A stretch of DNA of 64,000 nt from Sequoia sempervirens. Its lineage: Eukaryota > Streptophyta > Pinopsida > Cupressales > Cupressaceae. Below, one piece after another: positions 10,518-22,500 of the stretch. The notes below the pieces were generated by a model. That model worked only from the letters and a program-made list of their open reading frames with translations. It did not search any database and was not told where the DNA came from. The position numbers were made by a program, and so were the translations under genes. Within the stretch, counting starts at the first letter, position 1. Every line of letters starts with the position of its first letter. The DNA is taken from NCBI GenBank assembly GCA_007258455.2, contig VDFB02275628.1:1-64000 (forward strand), written 5' to 3'.

Positions 10518-12838
10518 ATGGATGCCAGCACGAGTACCAAAGCAAGGAAAATAACACTGAAACCCAAGGTGGCTGGAGGCAAGCCAGATAAGGGGAAAGT
10601 TGATACTATGACTGCAGATTCGTTGACGTGGGAAAGTCTCATAGGCACTGAGTGCAAGACATGGTGACAGGAGACGACACCCGACTATCCCATCAAGCGA
10701 GCACTGGCGACAGCACAGGTGGACAAGGTAGCACAGTGTCCTTTCTTTAATGCTAAAGATTTTGAAGAATATTTAAGAGATATTGTTGCCAATTACAATC
10801 AGCATAGCCATAGGAGTACAATTGAATACGAAGGGTTTCCAGTTACCGTGGCTTTTCATCCCTCGGACTTTCGGAGTCTTTGGCATACCTGTGTCTGGAC
10901 AGGTGGTCGCCAAGCCGACTACAAAAATGACTGCGCAACAGAAAGGGATGATTATTAAAAGAGTTTGCCGGTCGGATATCACTGCCAAAGAAAAGGAAAT
11001 AATCTGGAGTGCAGGAGCTCGAGGGTTACGGAAAAATATGCTGGGGAATGGTGATTGGAAGTGCATTATGGATCTTATCAAATGCAAGTTGACAGGCGCC
11101 AGCCGAGCCTCAGATATTGCAACCTGGATGGTTGAGTATATGTTCGGGCTGAGTGGGGGAAAGGTTTATAATTGGGCACTATACCTGTCAGAGAGGATTA
11201 GAGAATTCTTAGAATGCAAGCACAAGGCGTTCTACATGACCCAGAAGCTTATAGCCCTCTTTTTGGATGCTGTCTACAATCAAGTGCCAAAAGGGAAATT
11301 GGGAAAATTTCAGCCAGCAAGGGATTATGATAGTTCTTGGCCTACAGTTTTCAGATGGACGACTCTGGATGCTGGGAGCACCACAGAAGAGCCGAAGACG
11401 GTGAAGCGGAAGAGGAAACAAGCCGATAGTGAAGAATATGAGCAGTTAGCACTATCTTCATCTGCCGATAGTACTTCACCAGTCGGAGTTTATTCAGTAG
11501 ATGTTAATACTCCAGTAAAAGCCCCAGCCGAACAGGAGGTAGAAGAAGAGCTCGAGGAAGGTGGCGCAGTTGCAGTAGTTGCACTAGCAGGAGAGATGAC
11601 ACCACTAGGGGTGGCCGAGGATACGACACCGAAGGGTATGATAAGTGAGGCAGATGCATCGACATCACCAGGAGGGACACTTCAGACAGAGGGTGTCGAT
11701 GGGTGGCTGCGACAGATGGGAACACCTATTCGGGAGGACATTTCTCCCATACACTCACCAGGATTGATGGAGGCAGAGGTTGGTAGAGAGGCTGCACCAG
11801 CCGAGAGCACTCAACCGATGGTGGCTGTGGAGAATACGCAGCCAGTAGTAGAGCAACGAGCAGTGGAGGGGGGAGAGACGGCACAAGTGATTCATATTGT
11901 GTCAGATGAGGGGCCTCTTACCATACCACAAATGGCCGTACCTACAGCTGTGGGTAATGTCGGAGATGCCAGTGGATCTAGTGATAATGATGTATCAGAA
12001 GGGATTGCTGTGATAATCCCCAAGCCAGATTGAGAGGGTCCAATAGGTACAATCGAGAGGTACATTCACAGCCTTGAGCCTATTGCGTTGGTCATCCAGG
12101 AAGTATCTGACATTGCAAAGATGTTGCACCGGAACTACTCACCCATAGCCGAGCAGGAGGCACGGAGGATCATTCAGTTCATGAACTCAGGAAGTGGTAG
12201 AGAGTTTGACAGGATATTTACTGGTGATTGGTTGGCAAAGAAGACTCCAGAAATGATGGCTGCTTGGTTTCCAAAGAGGCCCGTTTTGCATGGGAAAGAC
12301 GACAAGCTGGTGGCACAATTATTTGAGATGGAGACAAGACGACAAGCTGGTGGCACAATTATTTGAGATGGAGACAGCATACAGGACATTATTTCTAGCC
12401 TGCCGCGAGTATGAGATCAATCTCAATCAAATGACGAGGAAAGCAGAGCAAGCCATCACAATTTCCCGTAAAATACAGGCCAAGGCAGAATCCTTTGGGA
12501 AACAACTTTAGGAGCTCACTCGCTTGTTGGAAAAGGAGAAGCTGGAAGTGACCTCTCGAGATACACGCATTCAGGATATGGAGAGGTGGATGACAGCGCT
12601 TGAGGAAGAGATGGGCCGCCAATTGGCAGAAAAAGACAAAGAACTGGAGAGGGTCCATACAAACTTGAAGGAGGCAGTGCACCTGGTCAAAACCACTCGA
12701 GAGAAGGAATTGAAGGCCTCTCGTCACCTTCAGCAGTGTACAGAGGAGGTGTACCGACTCCGACAGTTGACCACTCTGGCTACCACTTCATCAGTTCCTC
12801 AGCCACCAGGGACGTCCTCTCAACCTTCTTCCCACTGA
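10518..12838 (+). pseudogene. Second ORF (aORF) of element 2, coiled-coil protein of a new-looking family
   Basis: The likely start is the ATG at 10518 (MDASTSTKARK), chosen because a basic N-terminus follows the repeat array. The frame breaks at a TGA (10665), a frameshift near 10870, a TGA (12031), a 40-bp tandem duplication (12301-12380) that shifts frame, and a TAG at 12509. The N-terminal half has a globular block around 10960-11300 with WMVEY, NWALYLSERI and KAFYMT. The middle is acidic and A/P/T-rich. The C-terminus (about 12380-12780) is a long coiled coil rich in E, K, Q, L and R. No signal peptide or membrane helix is evident, so it is not envelope-like. The globular block matches the ORF of element B (22723-26325). 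It lies in sense between integrase and the 3' LTR, where Athila/Tat elements often carry extra genes. Function unknown. Confidence 0.7.
12301..12380 (+). repeat. 40-bp tandem duplication inside the element 2 aORF
   Basis: GACAAGCTGGTGGCACAATT occurs at 12301 and again at 12341, and the identity continues through GAGACA. The 40-bp period is not a multiple of three. It shifts the reading frame from the 12088 frame to the frame of 12290-12511. Confidence 0.9.
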
Positions 12839-12894
12839 AATTTCAGGTATTGATCTCCCAGTATTGTATTTGTCGTCTGGGAAGACGACTTTTT

Positions 12895-12909
12895 CTGAGG
12901 GGGGGATGA
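12895..12909 (+). other. Polypurine tract of element 2
   Basis: CTGAGGGGGGGATGA immediately precedes the LTR start TGTAAGCC. G-runs of this kind prime plus-strand synthesis in Ty3/gypsy elements. Confidence 0.6.
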
Positions 12910-13165
12910 TGTAAGCCATTAAATAGTTAATTAGCAAATATGAATAAATGAATAATGTTAGTCCTCGAGATTAGTTAGCACTCGGGATTAGTTGGTACTT
13001 GTCAGTTACCGACGGTTGGTGCTCTCAACCGACGCCGGTTAACTATTTATGTTGCTGTTGGTTTGTAGTCAGGGTGTAGTTGATATGATAATGTAATGCT
13101 GCAAGTACATGAATAAAGACTGCAATGCTTCATATACATCTGTTCTGTTCTGTGAATGCTTTACA
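12910..13165 (+). repeat. Short 3' LTR of element 2
   Basis: The segment starts TGTAAGC and ends GCTTTACA, a near-perfect inverted terminus, and is 256 bp long. It contains AATAAA near 13112, consistent with a polyadenylation signal. The 5' copy is outside the window, so the boundary is inferred from the polypurine tract and the terminal inverted repeat. Confidence 0.6.
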
Positions 13166-13650
13166 TACTCAATGATATTGTGTTTTTAGTTTACTTCTAT
13201 AGTATATTGAATCACCATTACTGGAGTAAACAGGTTTCAATGGGTTTCTGTGCTTGTTTGGTTTCAGATTCCAAATGGATAACCCTGCAGCTTTTATCTC
13301 TTATTTATTTATATTTGTTACCGGTGGGTTCTTGTTTTTTCTTATCTTTGTTTCCTCTTTTTGGAAATGCCCTTCATCTGAAGTTTCTATAAAGAATAAG
13401 ATAGATTCACTGATTATGATTGCCACAAGTGTTTGTGTGGGTTCATGCAGACTAGATGTGTTTGTTGTTGCCTCTAGTTGTTGGGAAGTGCTATTCAAGT
13501 CCACGTAGATAGATTCCCATGGTTGTAAGGGTACTGGAAATGGTCAATACAGTCCCCCCTTTTTGGTTGAATGCCCTAGAATGACTATGAGCTAACATTG
13601 GGACAATTCTTGCATGCTTGTCTTTATGGATCACCAACAAAATTTTTGTT
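13166..13650. other. Non-coding stretch, nothing recognised
   Basis: T-rich intergenic sequence directly after the element 2 LTR. Short open frames are present but show no familiar motif or codon bias. Confidence 0.5.
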
Positions 13651-13905
13651 GCAGGCACTGTGGTGTCATGTGAATACCAAATTGACTCCCATATGAAGAG
13701 GCCCAGGCCTCTTTGCTTAGCCAGTCTTGGACTAAATTGGTTAGAACACAAAGGTGAATTATAAATTGCGCTTATAAATTGCAGGTGCTGTGCTGTCATG
13801 TGAATACCAAATTGACTCCCATATGAAGAGGCCCAGGCCTCTTTGCTTGGCCAGTCTTGGACTAAATTGTTTAGAACACAAAGGTGAATTATAAATTGCA
13901 CGGTA
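13651..13905 (+). repeat. Tandem duplication, about 130-bp unit
   Basis: Unit 1 begins GCAGGCACTG at 13651 and unit 2 begins GCAGGTGCTG at 13781. Both contain the same segment with CATGTGAATACC, GAGGCCCAGGCCTC and GAACACAAAGG. Only a few mismatches separate them. The unit looks like part of an intergenic repeat and has no coding potential. Confidence 0.9.
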
Positions 13906-14019
13906 ACCTTTTTCTTCTGGTCCAATTTCAATGCTCAAGTAAATTGCAAGAAACTTCATAGGGGGTCACCGTTTCACACTTGTGATATTTTTTAAATGGT
14001 CAAATATATATAGAAATGC

Positions 14020-14465
14020 CTCCAAAAGCATTTTTAAATACTCCCCAGCATTTCTGAGACTTTTCCTACATGTTTCCAGCTATTTCTGGGGTATTTTAAG
14101 GGAGTTAAAGAGGTTATTATATTTTCATGCACAAAAACTGAGAATTATGTGTTTTTTTTCAAGATATATATACTATTTTTGTTACAGATGTTTTCTTGCT
14201 GTTTCATTATGGCCCCGAGGGGCTTCCTTGGAAATAGCCATCCCCTGTTTCTATTTCTGAGCCTTTCCAAACATGTTTCCAAACATGTTTCTAGTTGATG
14301 CCAGGGTGTTTTCAGGTAGTTATAGGGTTATTTATCTTGTTATGCACAAAAATTGAAAATTGTGCATTTTGTCTATATGTCTAGATTATCTTTTGTACAG
14401 ATGTTTTCATGCCATTTTTTTAAGGGGTTTCTTGAAAATCGCCATATCATGTTTGCATTTCTGTT
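14020..14465 (+). repeat. Diverged tandem duplication, about 230-bp unit
   Basis: Two related copies share the order: ATTTCTGAG, CATGTTTC, a run near GG(T/G)GTTTT or GGGTATTTT, ATGCACAAAAA(C/T)TGA, TACAGATGTTTTC, and GAAAATCGCCAT or GGAAATAGCCAT. The copies are at about 14029-14250 and 14252-14460. Divergence is much higher than in the 13.65-kb duplication. Confidence 0.7.
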
Positions 14466-15920
14466 TCTTGGTAACTCAGCAAATCAGTTATAAAAAATAG
14501 TTGGTCACTGAGTACATCTAAAATCAGATGACAGTCAAGGTTGGTTTGATAGAGCTGTTTCCAATCATTATAGTTCGCAGATTGAACTTCACAAATTCTA
14601 AGGACTTTGGCTGGAGGCTGACTAAGAAAGTCAACCACTTTATTGTTTGGTTCTTTCTTGTACAGTGTACTGGTTTATCAAACAAAGTTTATATAGAATG
14701 TCCACTGAAAATGAAGATGTTCTTGAATTTTGATTTGGGAATTTGCAGTGTTCCACGGGGTTTCGGGGATGGGGATGGGGGGATGGCAGGGGACGCGTTT
14801 CAGGGACATGGGGATGAGGGGTCTAAGTTTGGGGGCGGCGGGGGGACGGCAGTTGGGGGGGCAGCAGGGTGCTGAAATACATATAGTACTTGAAAAAATA
14901 GTTATAAAAAGAGGTATAAGTATAAGAATTATACATCTTGGAGACAACTAGGAGTACCCTAGATGTCTTGAGGACACCCCAGCATCCTCAAAGTCCTAGT
15001 GGCGTCTTGGAGACAAAAACATTGGTGGTGGGATGGTGGCGCTGGTGGTGGGCTAGTGAGAGGACGTTCCCCCCAAGTCCCCAAGTCTCTGAGACGTCCC
15101 TGTCTAGGAAACATTGGGTTTTTTGGGGGGATGCATCCCCATGGAACACTAGGAATTTGATAGCTATAGTGGCTGGCAATTCATTTGGAATATTGTTTAC
15201 TTGCTAAGTGAATACTGATTCCATTGTCTTAGTTCTTAAGTTAGGGCATTGATTTTGGTGTACACAAAATTTTTAGATGGTATGATAGTTACAGAATGCC
15301 TTTCTTTCTTTGAACCTTTGCAATTTGAAGCTTCCATCTTGAGCTTAGGAAAGCCTCTTTTGGCTTGACATCCATGTTGGAGAACTCTCACTAGTGATTT
15401 GATCTGGGGACAAGCTTTGTGATGATAAAGATGAATAAAATGTTATTAAGAGTTAAACCCTTTATCAAAATTCTTAAATAAGAAACAGTTAAAGGGTAGG
15501 CCATTTTGAGTACCTTAACTTTGTTTACATCTGGTTGTATGCTATGATAATCTATGACAAGGTCAAGGTAACTAATTGAAGTTTGGCTTAAGAAGGGCTT
15601 TGTCTTGGCTTGGAACTTGTGTTGATGAAGAAAATATAACATTATGTTCACATGCTTCGAGACCACAATACATTTCCAAGCTTCAGGCAGAAAATATTAT
15701 TGACTAGGTGAATAAAGTTTATAAGCACATTATTAAAACCAAAAGACATGAACAATCACTCTTGAAGGATTTATCCCAAACCTCATTTGGTGCCTTGTAG
15801 ACCTGATGATGATAAGAAGTTGAGATGGTCTTGGTGATGTGTTATGCTCCTTTTAGCTGGGCCTAACCTTCAATGGTGGAAAGGGAAGAATGGTTTTTAA
15901 ATATTATATTTATGAAGTAC
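14450..15920 (-). pseudogene. Decayed Ty3/gypsy pol, minus strand, split by a hAT element
   Basis: Read on the minus strand from 15920 downward: a decayed RT palm block (MSFGFNNV corresponding to MPFGLTNAP), then the RT connection (FLHQHKFQAK and SISYLDLVI matching the usual CSFGQTSVEYLGHVI), then an EAFLKLK segment before RNase H. The relic resumes beyond the hAT insertion with VDFLSQPP and NYNDWKQLY, a typical RNase H to integrase linker. Stops and frameshifts are frequent. The hAT element at 14746-15151 lies between the RNase H start and the linker, so this relic was its target. Confidence 0.65.
14746..15151 (+). mobile_element. Non-autonomous hAT element with 8-bp TSD
   Basis: The left end is CAGTGTTCCACGGGG and the right end, reverse complemented, is TAGTGTTCCATGGGG. 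Both are flanked by GGAATTTG (14738-14745 and 15152-15159). Eight-base duplications and CAG/TAG-type ends are diagnostic of the hAT superfamily. The 406-bp body is G-rich (GGGGAT, GGGGAC) and has no transposase. Its G-rich subterminal sequence resembles the ends of the larger hAT element at 39266-41490, so that element or its parent is the likely transposase source. Confidence 0.88.
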
Positions 15921-17084
15921 CTTGTAGGTAGTGCAAAGTTTGCATCCCTTTCGATCTTTGTTTGCATAATTAAAGATGGTGAGCCACAAATTCACATATA
16001 ATTAATTGTTCACTTTTGACAATTTACAGTGACCTGTCGGACAATGGCAATCTAGAAGAAGACTGCCGGTAGACAATTGAATAGCCTGTAAGGAAGGAAT
16101 CTTTTTGTCTTACTCAAAAATGTCTTTATATCCATATAATATTGATTTCAGTTAGGTCTGGTCACCCAAAACAACATCTTGGACAAATTGCTTGAGCAAT
16201 GTTTCAGCCCATTAGCCAAAGTGTCAGCTAGAGGTTTTTGAAACCCTTTTCAACCTGGACAGGTTAAATCCAGTTAAAGTGGTTTCTAGAAGTGACAACT
16301 TATATTTTCTTTACTGTTTTTTGAATAATACAAAGAATCATGATTTTATGCAAATTAATGTATTTAATAATTTCCTACTTGAAAGCAAGGGATTCATAGA
16401 ATAAGATGTAAACTCATGAACTTTACCCTTGTGAAATTGGTAAGCTTTTGTATTGTATGTTTGCACAAGTTGGTCTAAGGAGTGGATCCACCTTGGAAGT
16501 ATGCTCAAGTAATGAACATGTGGATCAAATGATGATGCCATTGCCTTGACTTACAAAATATATTTGAGGAACATGAGTGTGAAATTCAGTGTCAAAGAGT
16601 AAGGCAACAATGCATAGATTGTAAAAAGAGGAGACAGTGAACTTATTTGAGATCTAAGGTTGCCAATCCTAGAGATTTAGAGAATGATTCATAGGTTTCC
16701 AATTAGAAAGTTTCATCTAAGGCTTGTTTCCTTGCTGTTTGAGGAATAGCCCTGTTCAGGATGTTATGGCATTCCTTACATTAGAGAGAAAATAATCAAT
16801 TTCAAAGAAATATTAGCATTTTTCAGAAGGGCATAAAAAGCAAGACATCTATATGACCGACCATTTGGGAATTTAGTTTTTGTTGTTTGAGTCAGTTGCT
16901 GATTTGAGCCTTGATTTGAGAAATTGTCCTCTTGTGGACAGAATTTTATTAACATCAAAAGCAATGAGTGCAGAGGGGTATGACCTGTCAACCTCATTTA
17001 TTCAAGTCCTAATAAGAAGGGCATGCCATAATGAGTATTTAGGTGAATTCTCAAATACCTGATGGGAACAATACACATTTTGAA
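15921..17084. other. Non-coding stretch, nothing recognised
   Basis: Intergenic or decayed transposon sequence. I found no motif that could be assigned to a domain. It may be further decayed sequence of the minus-strand gypsy relic, but this could not be shown. Confidence 0.4.
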
Positions 17085-17345
17085 CTGCATAGAGGATGAG
17101 TAGATCAGTGATAGAGCAGACCAACAACATATGGAAGGTTATGACCTTATAAGTTAGAGTCCCATCTGGTCCATTGAAATTTAATATTGTATCAGAGCTA
17201 GATCAGGAGGTGCAAGCACATAAATGTGGCTTGAGGGGGCGTTGGAAATAATTCACATATCTAACTGTATAGAGAGGGCTCAGCAAATCAGTGGTATAGC
17301 AGCCTAGTAGCCTATGGGAGGCCTTTCAATTGAGTCCTAGTTGGT
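17085..17345 (+). repeat. Diverged duplication, possible LTR edges
   Basis: Two related segments both run (A/T)TTCACAT or ACACATTT, AACTG(C/T)ATAGAG, CAGTG(A/G)TA, then CC(A/T)AGT or GAGTCC, then TGGTCCAT. They begin near 17066 and 17252. Between them lie a TATCAGAGCTAGATC string and TTGAGGGGGCGTTGG, reminiscent of a primer-binding site and a polypurine tract/LTR start. Too short and diverged to assign to a family. Confidence 0.4.
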
Positions 17346-17439
17346 CCATGGAAATTTTGGCAATACCTAATGCAACTAACTGAGGTCCAAAGCACAATTG
17401 ACATAACATTATAAAATTTAACTTTATCAACCTAAGACC

Positions 17440-18198
17440 TCAGGGACATAAAATTTCTAGAAAATAATATTAGCTTGGAGTTTCTGCATTTGACTGTGTA
17501 AGTCTGTTTCTGGATCTGATGGAAAAATACTAAAACTGCCAAACCCAGATACTCCAAGCTAACCTCAGACCATATTAAGATTTTAGAATCAATACATAGC
17601 TTAGTGCTAACCTGCCTTCTTGTTTCAAAAGCTTGTTTTGACAATCTCTGATTTCATTTATGAGCTTTATGAACTTGATATTTCTAAGTGGTTTGGTGAA
17701 AATATCCGTTGTCTAGTTCTGCATCGAGCAGTATGCAAGCTTTCCCTTCAAAATCAATGTCCTGATGTAGTGGTTCTTTATATCAACGTGCTTAACTTTC
17801 CATGATATACTGGATTTGTAGCAATCTCAACAATGCTCAGATTATTGATGCAAAGTGAAAGTGCGCTGCTTTGTGTTGTGCTGATGTCTCAAAGAATTTT
17901 GTGCAATCCTATGCAATCCTACAATATTACAAAAAGAATCCCAAGCTTATTTGTACTCTGCTTCTGTAAAGAATTCACCTCTCTATACAGCTTCCTGTAG
18001 CTCACCAAGAAAATATTGCTGATCAAAGATGCATCATCCAGCCCATGGTTGAAACTTTTCATCAAGACTGCCGAAAATTTAAGCATCTGAAAAAGTAACT
18101 AGTTTGATTTTTTTCCTTCGATACTAGACTCCAAAACTTCTGGTAGCATGTATATAATTGAGAACTCTCTTGGTTGCATTCCAGTGGCTGTTTCTTAC
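17440..18198 (-). pseudogene. Ty1/copia pol C-terminal relic, minus strand
   Basis: On the minus strand one can read, across stops and frameshifts, HWNATKRVLNYIHATRSFGV (18190-18130), an EAEYK block (about 17950), then NPVYHGK, the DIFTKPLRN signature and KLLKQEGR near 17610. These are the RNase H and tail motifs of copia polyproteins. The relic is interrupted exactly at CTTAC (18194-18198) by element A and resumes on the other side at 31915. Confidence 0.8.
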
Positions 18199-19672
18199 TG
18201 GTGCAGGAGCACCTACACCTCATCCTCCATTTTTGATCATTTGATGAAAAGTAGGTTGGTCAGTAGGTTAGAATGAGTCTTTTGAGTATTTTCATCTTGA
18301 ATAAGGTCTAACAAGACCATTAAGCATGTTTTACGTTGAGTTTTTAAGTTTTGGAGTCAAAATGTGAAATATCACAATCTTGCACTAAATGTTGTCTTTG
18401 TAGCCTTTGAAGGCAAATACTTGAATTTGTATCTAAATGTGCAAGATTGGAGTTTCAATGATGTAATAAGGCTGTTGCAAGGTCATTTGAGTGGTTTTTG
18501 AGGTCATAGGTGTTAGGAATTGCAAAATTGCTTCAAAGGTGCAATGTTGTCATAATGAAATTTGTTGTAATCTCATCATGAAAGTTGTAAACACCTTAAC
18601 CTACGGCTCCCTCATTCGAAAAATAATTGAGGGCCGTTGGAAATGATGTGTTCAAGTTTATAAAGCCTCCTTTTGGTCGAGGCATGATGGTGGTTGGAGT
18701 TTTTGAAGCATTTGAATACAATTAAACTCTGTTTTACCTGATTTTACAGCGTTTTCCACTGTTCCCGTGCTTGGTACGGCTTGACACCTCGTTGTATGGC
18801 CTCCAAATCTTCATGGTTTGATAGAGGGCAGAGATATCTTTCTTTTGGGGGTGGTTTGGGTTAATTTCATCAAGAACTAAGAAAGATACATCTATTTTAC
18901 TGAGAGAGGGTCTGAAACCCTACCAAACAAGGGTTTGGACATAAATATGTTTGTAATTCCCCATTCCACTGTGGGAAAATTCTGATTTTTGGTGGAATGG
19001 TAGGTTTAGGACTTCTCTTCATGATGCAATTTGTTTCAAAGCGAAAAATGGAGATTTGTGAAGGTTATGTGATGCCCTAGCCTGGTTTTTGCCTTGTAAC
19101 AGACCAAAATGTGATCATGTGAATGCATTACTTGTTGATTTCTAAGTATTTGAGTAAATAGAATGGATGAAACATGTGAAAGGGGTCTTGGGGAACCTGT
19201 TGTAGTCTATTGAAGGCATTAGGGGTGTTGGGGTGTGCCTTGGTAGGTTGTTGTCTTCCTTATATAGGCCTAATTAAGCCTTTTTGGTGGCTTGAAAATT
19301 AATCTCTTGAGACATCTGTTTTGAGTGTTTGGTTTTATGCTTTTGGGAACTTGTAGGGGTTGATGCTAGATGCCTGAAATCAAGATTCTTTGTCTGGTTA
19401 TTGCCTTTAATCAGATTTTATCATGACTGCCCTATTGGCTAATGCTAGAAGGAATGCATAGGCTTGTGTGGAAGTGATGGAAAGATGAAAGGTTCTGAGT
19501 GCAAAGTCAATTTGTTTGATTATGTTGTGTCATGTGAAGAGTGTTCAATGCATCCCCAAGTCCTATAGACATGTCTGGATGTAAAGGTCAAGCTGGGTGA
19601 TTAAGTTACCTTGTTGAAGGGTATAGTCGAATAAGTGTGTCAAGGAGTTGCTTCCCCTGCCACTCTACATCA
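18199..19672 (+). repeat. 5' LTR of element A
   Basis: Homologous over its length to 27921-28311 joined to 30829-31914, with scattered substitutions and small indels. Bounded on the left by TSD CTTAC and on the right by the primer-binding site. No ORF of note. Confidence 0.92.
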
Positions 19673-19675
19673 AAG

Positions 19676-19688
19676 TGGTATCAAAGCC
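19676..19688 (+). other. Primer-binding site of element A
   Basis: TGGTATCAAAGCC, complementary to the 3' end of plant initiator tRNA-Met (usual TGGTATCAGAGC) apart from one base, three bases after the LTR end. Confidence 0.85.
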
Positions 19689-19759
19689 CGAGAAAGATTT
19701 GGGCTGGTGAGTTGGTTTGTAGTTGTGGTTTTGTGTTTGGTGTTGTGTTGTGGGTGGTT

Positions 19760-21058
19760 GTAGGTTTAGTTGGTAACCTGATTGCAGCCATTGAGTAGGT
19801 AGAGAGAAAGTTGAGTAGAAGCAAGGGGAGACTTGCTGAAAGATGGAGAATTTGAAGAGGCACTTGCAGGTAGAGGAAGAAGAAAAAGAGACAAGAAAAG
19901 TTTGATAGAGAGATCGCTGAGTTGAAGCAATAGATGAAGTGGTTTGAAGAAGAGTTCCAAGAATCTATGAAGAGGATAGAACAAATGATGAAGCAAGCAA
20001 CAAGTTGGCACTTGAAGATAAGCAAAAGAGTTTCATGGCTTATAAGGAAGATAATCAAGAAGAGAAGACAAGACAAAGCAGTTAAAGGTAGAGGTAATGC
20101 ATCAAGAGGAAAAGGATCTATGCCTAATCCAAAGCCAAACAATGACAATCAAGAAGATGCCATGAAAGGTCAAGAGCAATCTGATTTTAGAGGTGGATGG
20201 AGAGGGACAAGGGGCAGATTTGGAGGAGGTAGGAGTTCCAATGAATTTGCAGGAAGATACTACAAATGTGGTGAGTTTGGTCATCCTGCCTTCAAGTGTC
20301 CTGACAAGTTTAGTGTTGCTACAAGTTGAAGTGGAAGAAAAGGTGATAAAAGAGTTCAGTTTGTGCAAGGGGATGAAGAAGAGAGTATTAGTTCATCAAG
20401 CAGACCTGCAAATCCAAAGGTAGGAGAAGCACTCATGATGAGAAGGACCTTTTTGCAAGCACCAAAAGAGGAAGATTTGAGCCAAAGAAGGAGTCTCTTT
20501 AGAATCTCATGCAAATGCGAAGGTAAAGTGTGCCAAGTTGTTATTGATTCTAGTCTCAAGATAACATGGTGTCTAGGGAGATGGTAGATAAGTTGAGTCT
20601 AGAAAAGATACCTCATGTAGCACCTTACAAAGTTTCTTGGATGAATGATAGTCAAACTTTAGTGGTGAATGGGCAAGCCTATGTGGATTTCCAGATTGGG
20701 GAGTATAAGGATAGAGTATTATGTGATATATTGCCAATGGATTGTTGCCATTTGCTCTTGGGAAGGCCATGGCAATTTGATAGAAGGTCCATGTATTATG
20801 GTTGGGCAAACACCCATACAATTTGGAAGGATGATAAGAGTTACAAGTTGACTCCTTTGCAGGGTAGTGCAAGAGAAAAAGGAAAAACCAAGGTTGCTAT
20901 TTTTGGTAAGAAGGAACCTATAAAAGTTATGAAAAAGCACAAATATTATGATGTTGTTAATTGTTTTAAGACTGAAAATGTAGGGGTAGCAGATGTAAAG
21001 GCAAACACAGGGGTAAAGAAGGTAATGACAGTGAGTTTGCATGACAGTGTGATGGTAG
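19760..21058 (+). pseudogene. Element A gag C-terminus and protease, 5' part
   Basis: The open segment 19934-20328 encodes a basic protein ending in an RG-rich stretch and a knuckle reading YYKCGEFGHPAFKC, where the first Cys of the CCHC finger has become Tyr. A TGA follows. At about 20540 the protease active site VVIDS appears, but a small deletion destroys the usual DSG and shifts the frame to that of 20566-21058. There the rest of the protease fold is legible (CHLLLGRPWQFD). No RT follows. The frame is interrupted at 21058 by element B and continues at 27446. The element is defective. Confidence 0.75.
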
Positions 21059-21279
21059 TGTTATCACGGAATCTAGCAGCGCTCGTTCCACGGATAACCC
21101 CCCTACGAAACTTGTCCGTTTCCTAGGTTCGTGGAGTTCAAGCACGCAAAACGAGTTGATTTTCAAGCCACCTCAAAATGCGTTCCAAAGCCTCAAACAG
21201 TCAGTTTGAGCATCCCCCTATATTCGCCTCGCGAAGACCTTCGAAATGAGCCCCTTCACGAAGTCTCACTGTTCATATT

Positions 21280-22500
21280 TAGTTAATTGTGAAAAATGCA
21301 GTTGCATTGAAAAAGTGCGCTCCTACTCACAGGCCAAAAATTGGCTAAGTATAAAAAGTGCAACAGCGCCCCTGCATGAAAGTGTTTTTGTCAAAAATGT
21401 AAGAGCGCTAAAAAAGTGCGCTCTTACACTTTTTGTCCAGACTTGGTCATTTCTTTGCCTAGGTGCGTTTCTTCATGCGTTTTGCATTTTTCGCTCTTTG
21501 TGCCACTTTTTGTGCCTCAATTAATTGATCGACTTGAGTTAGGTTTTTTGTGTTCCTCATTCACTTAAAAGTGTTTTATTGTTTCATTTTCATTGTTTAT
21601 GATCTTCAAACTTCATTCCTTCTTGCTGGGTGAAATCTTTTCAAGCTGCAAAACACGTTTTTGGAGAAATCTGAAGTTCCTCTCAACCAAATTTCACGTT
21701 TTCTCTTGGTAAGTCGTTTTTCTTACTTTCTCTCCATTCTCCTTCATTATTTTGTACACCTCTTAGAGATTTATATATGCGTTTTTTATTTTTACCTTCG
21801 TTTTCTTCATACGTTTGTGAACGACGCGTTTTTCTTTCTTTCCTTGTTTTCTGAATATCTTTCCAAATATATGGGCGTTTCTTATTACCCTAATTGCATT
21901 GTTTTACTTTCTTTATGCGTCCATCTTGTGCTCACGCGTTTTCCTAATGCTCCCTCACGCAATGGAACTTTCATGACTCGTTTTGGCGTGACATTCTTCT
22001 CCCAGGCATTTTTCTACATGTCTCCTTTCTTCTTCCCACGTCCCTTATTCTTCAAGCATCGCCATGTTTGTTTCATTCTATCACCATTTTACATGAATGT
22101 ATAAGTGGCGTAAGGATGTAGGTTTTTCTTTCTAAAATACGTGGTGAAAAAGTTCCTTTTCAAAATACGTTTTGCAAATGCTTAACACAGAAATTCGCGC
22201 CTCAAGAGTCAAGCACTGTTTTTCAACATTACTGCACATTATTTTCGAAACTTCAAGCTTCACATGCAGTAGCATCCAAAAGGTGCGCCTATACATTCAT
22301 TAATTCCTCCCAGATATCAATTGCCAACTTCACAGTGAGAGATGTCATAGCGCTGAAAAAGTGTGCCCCGACATTTTGAAATTTATTCCAACACTCCAAG
22401 TGTAGGAGTGCTGTTTTTTAGCGCCCCTACATCAAAGCCAGTTTCTTTCAAAATGCAAGGGCGCTGAAAAAGTGCGCCCTTACACTTTTTACAATTTTTC
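21280..22500 (+). repeat. Dispersed GCGC...AAAAAGTGCGC motifs in the 5' region of element B
   Basis: At least five copies of a motif of the form AGCGC(T)(G/A)AAAAAGTGCGC(C/T)C(C/T)TAC lie near 21312, 21405, 22350, 22415 (opposite orientation) and 22450. Several can form short hairpins because GGGCGC and GCGCCC flank an A/T core. They occur only in the non-coding lead region of element B. Confidence 0.6.

Larger units (their letters stand above)
5677..13165 (+). mobile_element. Element 2: Ty3/gypsy retrotransposon, 5' half missing
   Basis: Order: RT, RNase H, integrase, a C-terminal extension, a CGTACG-rich spacer, a second ORF, a G-run polypurine tract and a short LTR. The RT block (RMPFGLC-type box, FAW motif before the palm) and the presence of an extra sense-strand ORF between integrase and the 3' LTR are typical of the non-chromodomain Athila/Tat branch. 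Gag, protease and the N-terminus of RT are absent because the adjoining 3' LTR of element 1 cuts in at 5676. The missing half is expected left of the window. The lineage is inferred from motif appearance only. Confidence 0.75.

Noticed and set aside
17160..17220. A functional primer-binding site at TATCAGAGCTAG
   Set aside because: No LTR end precedes it and the neighbouring repeats are too diverged to define an element.
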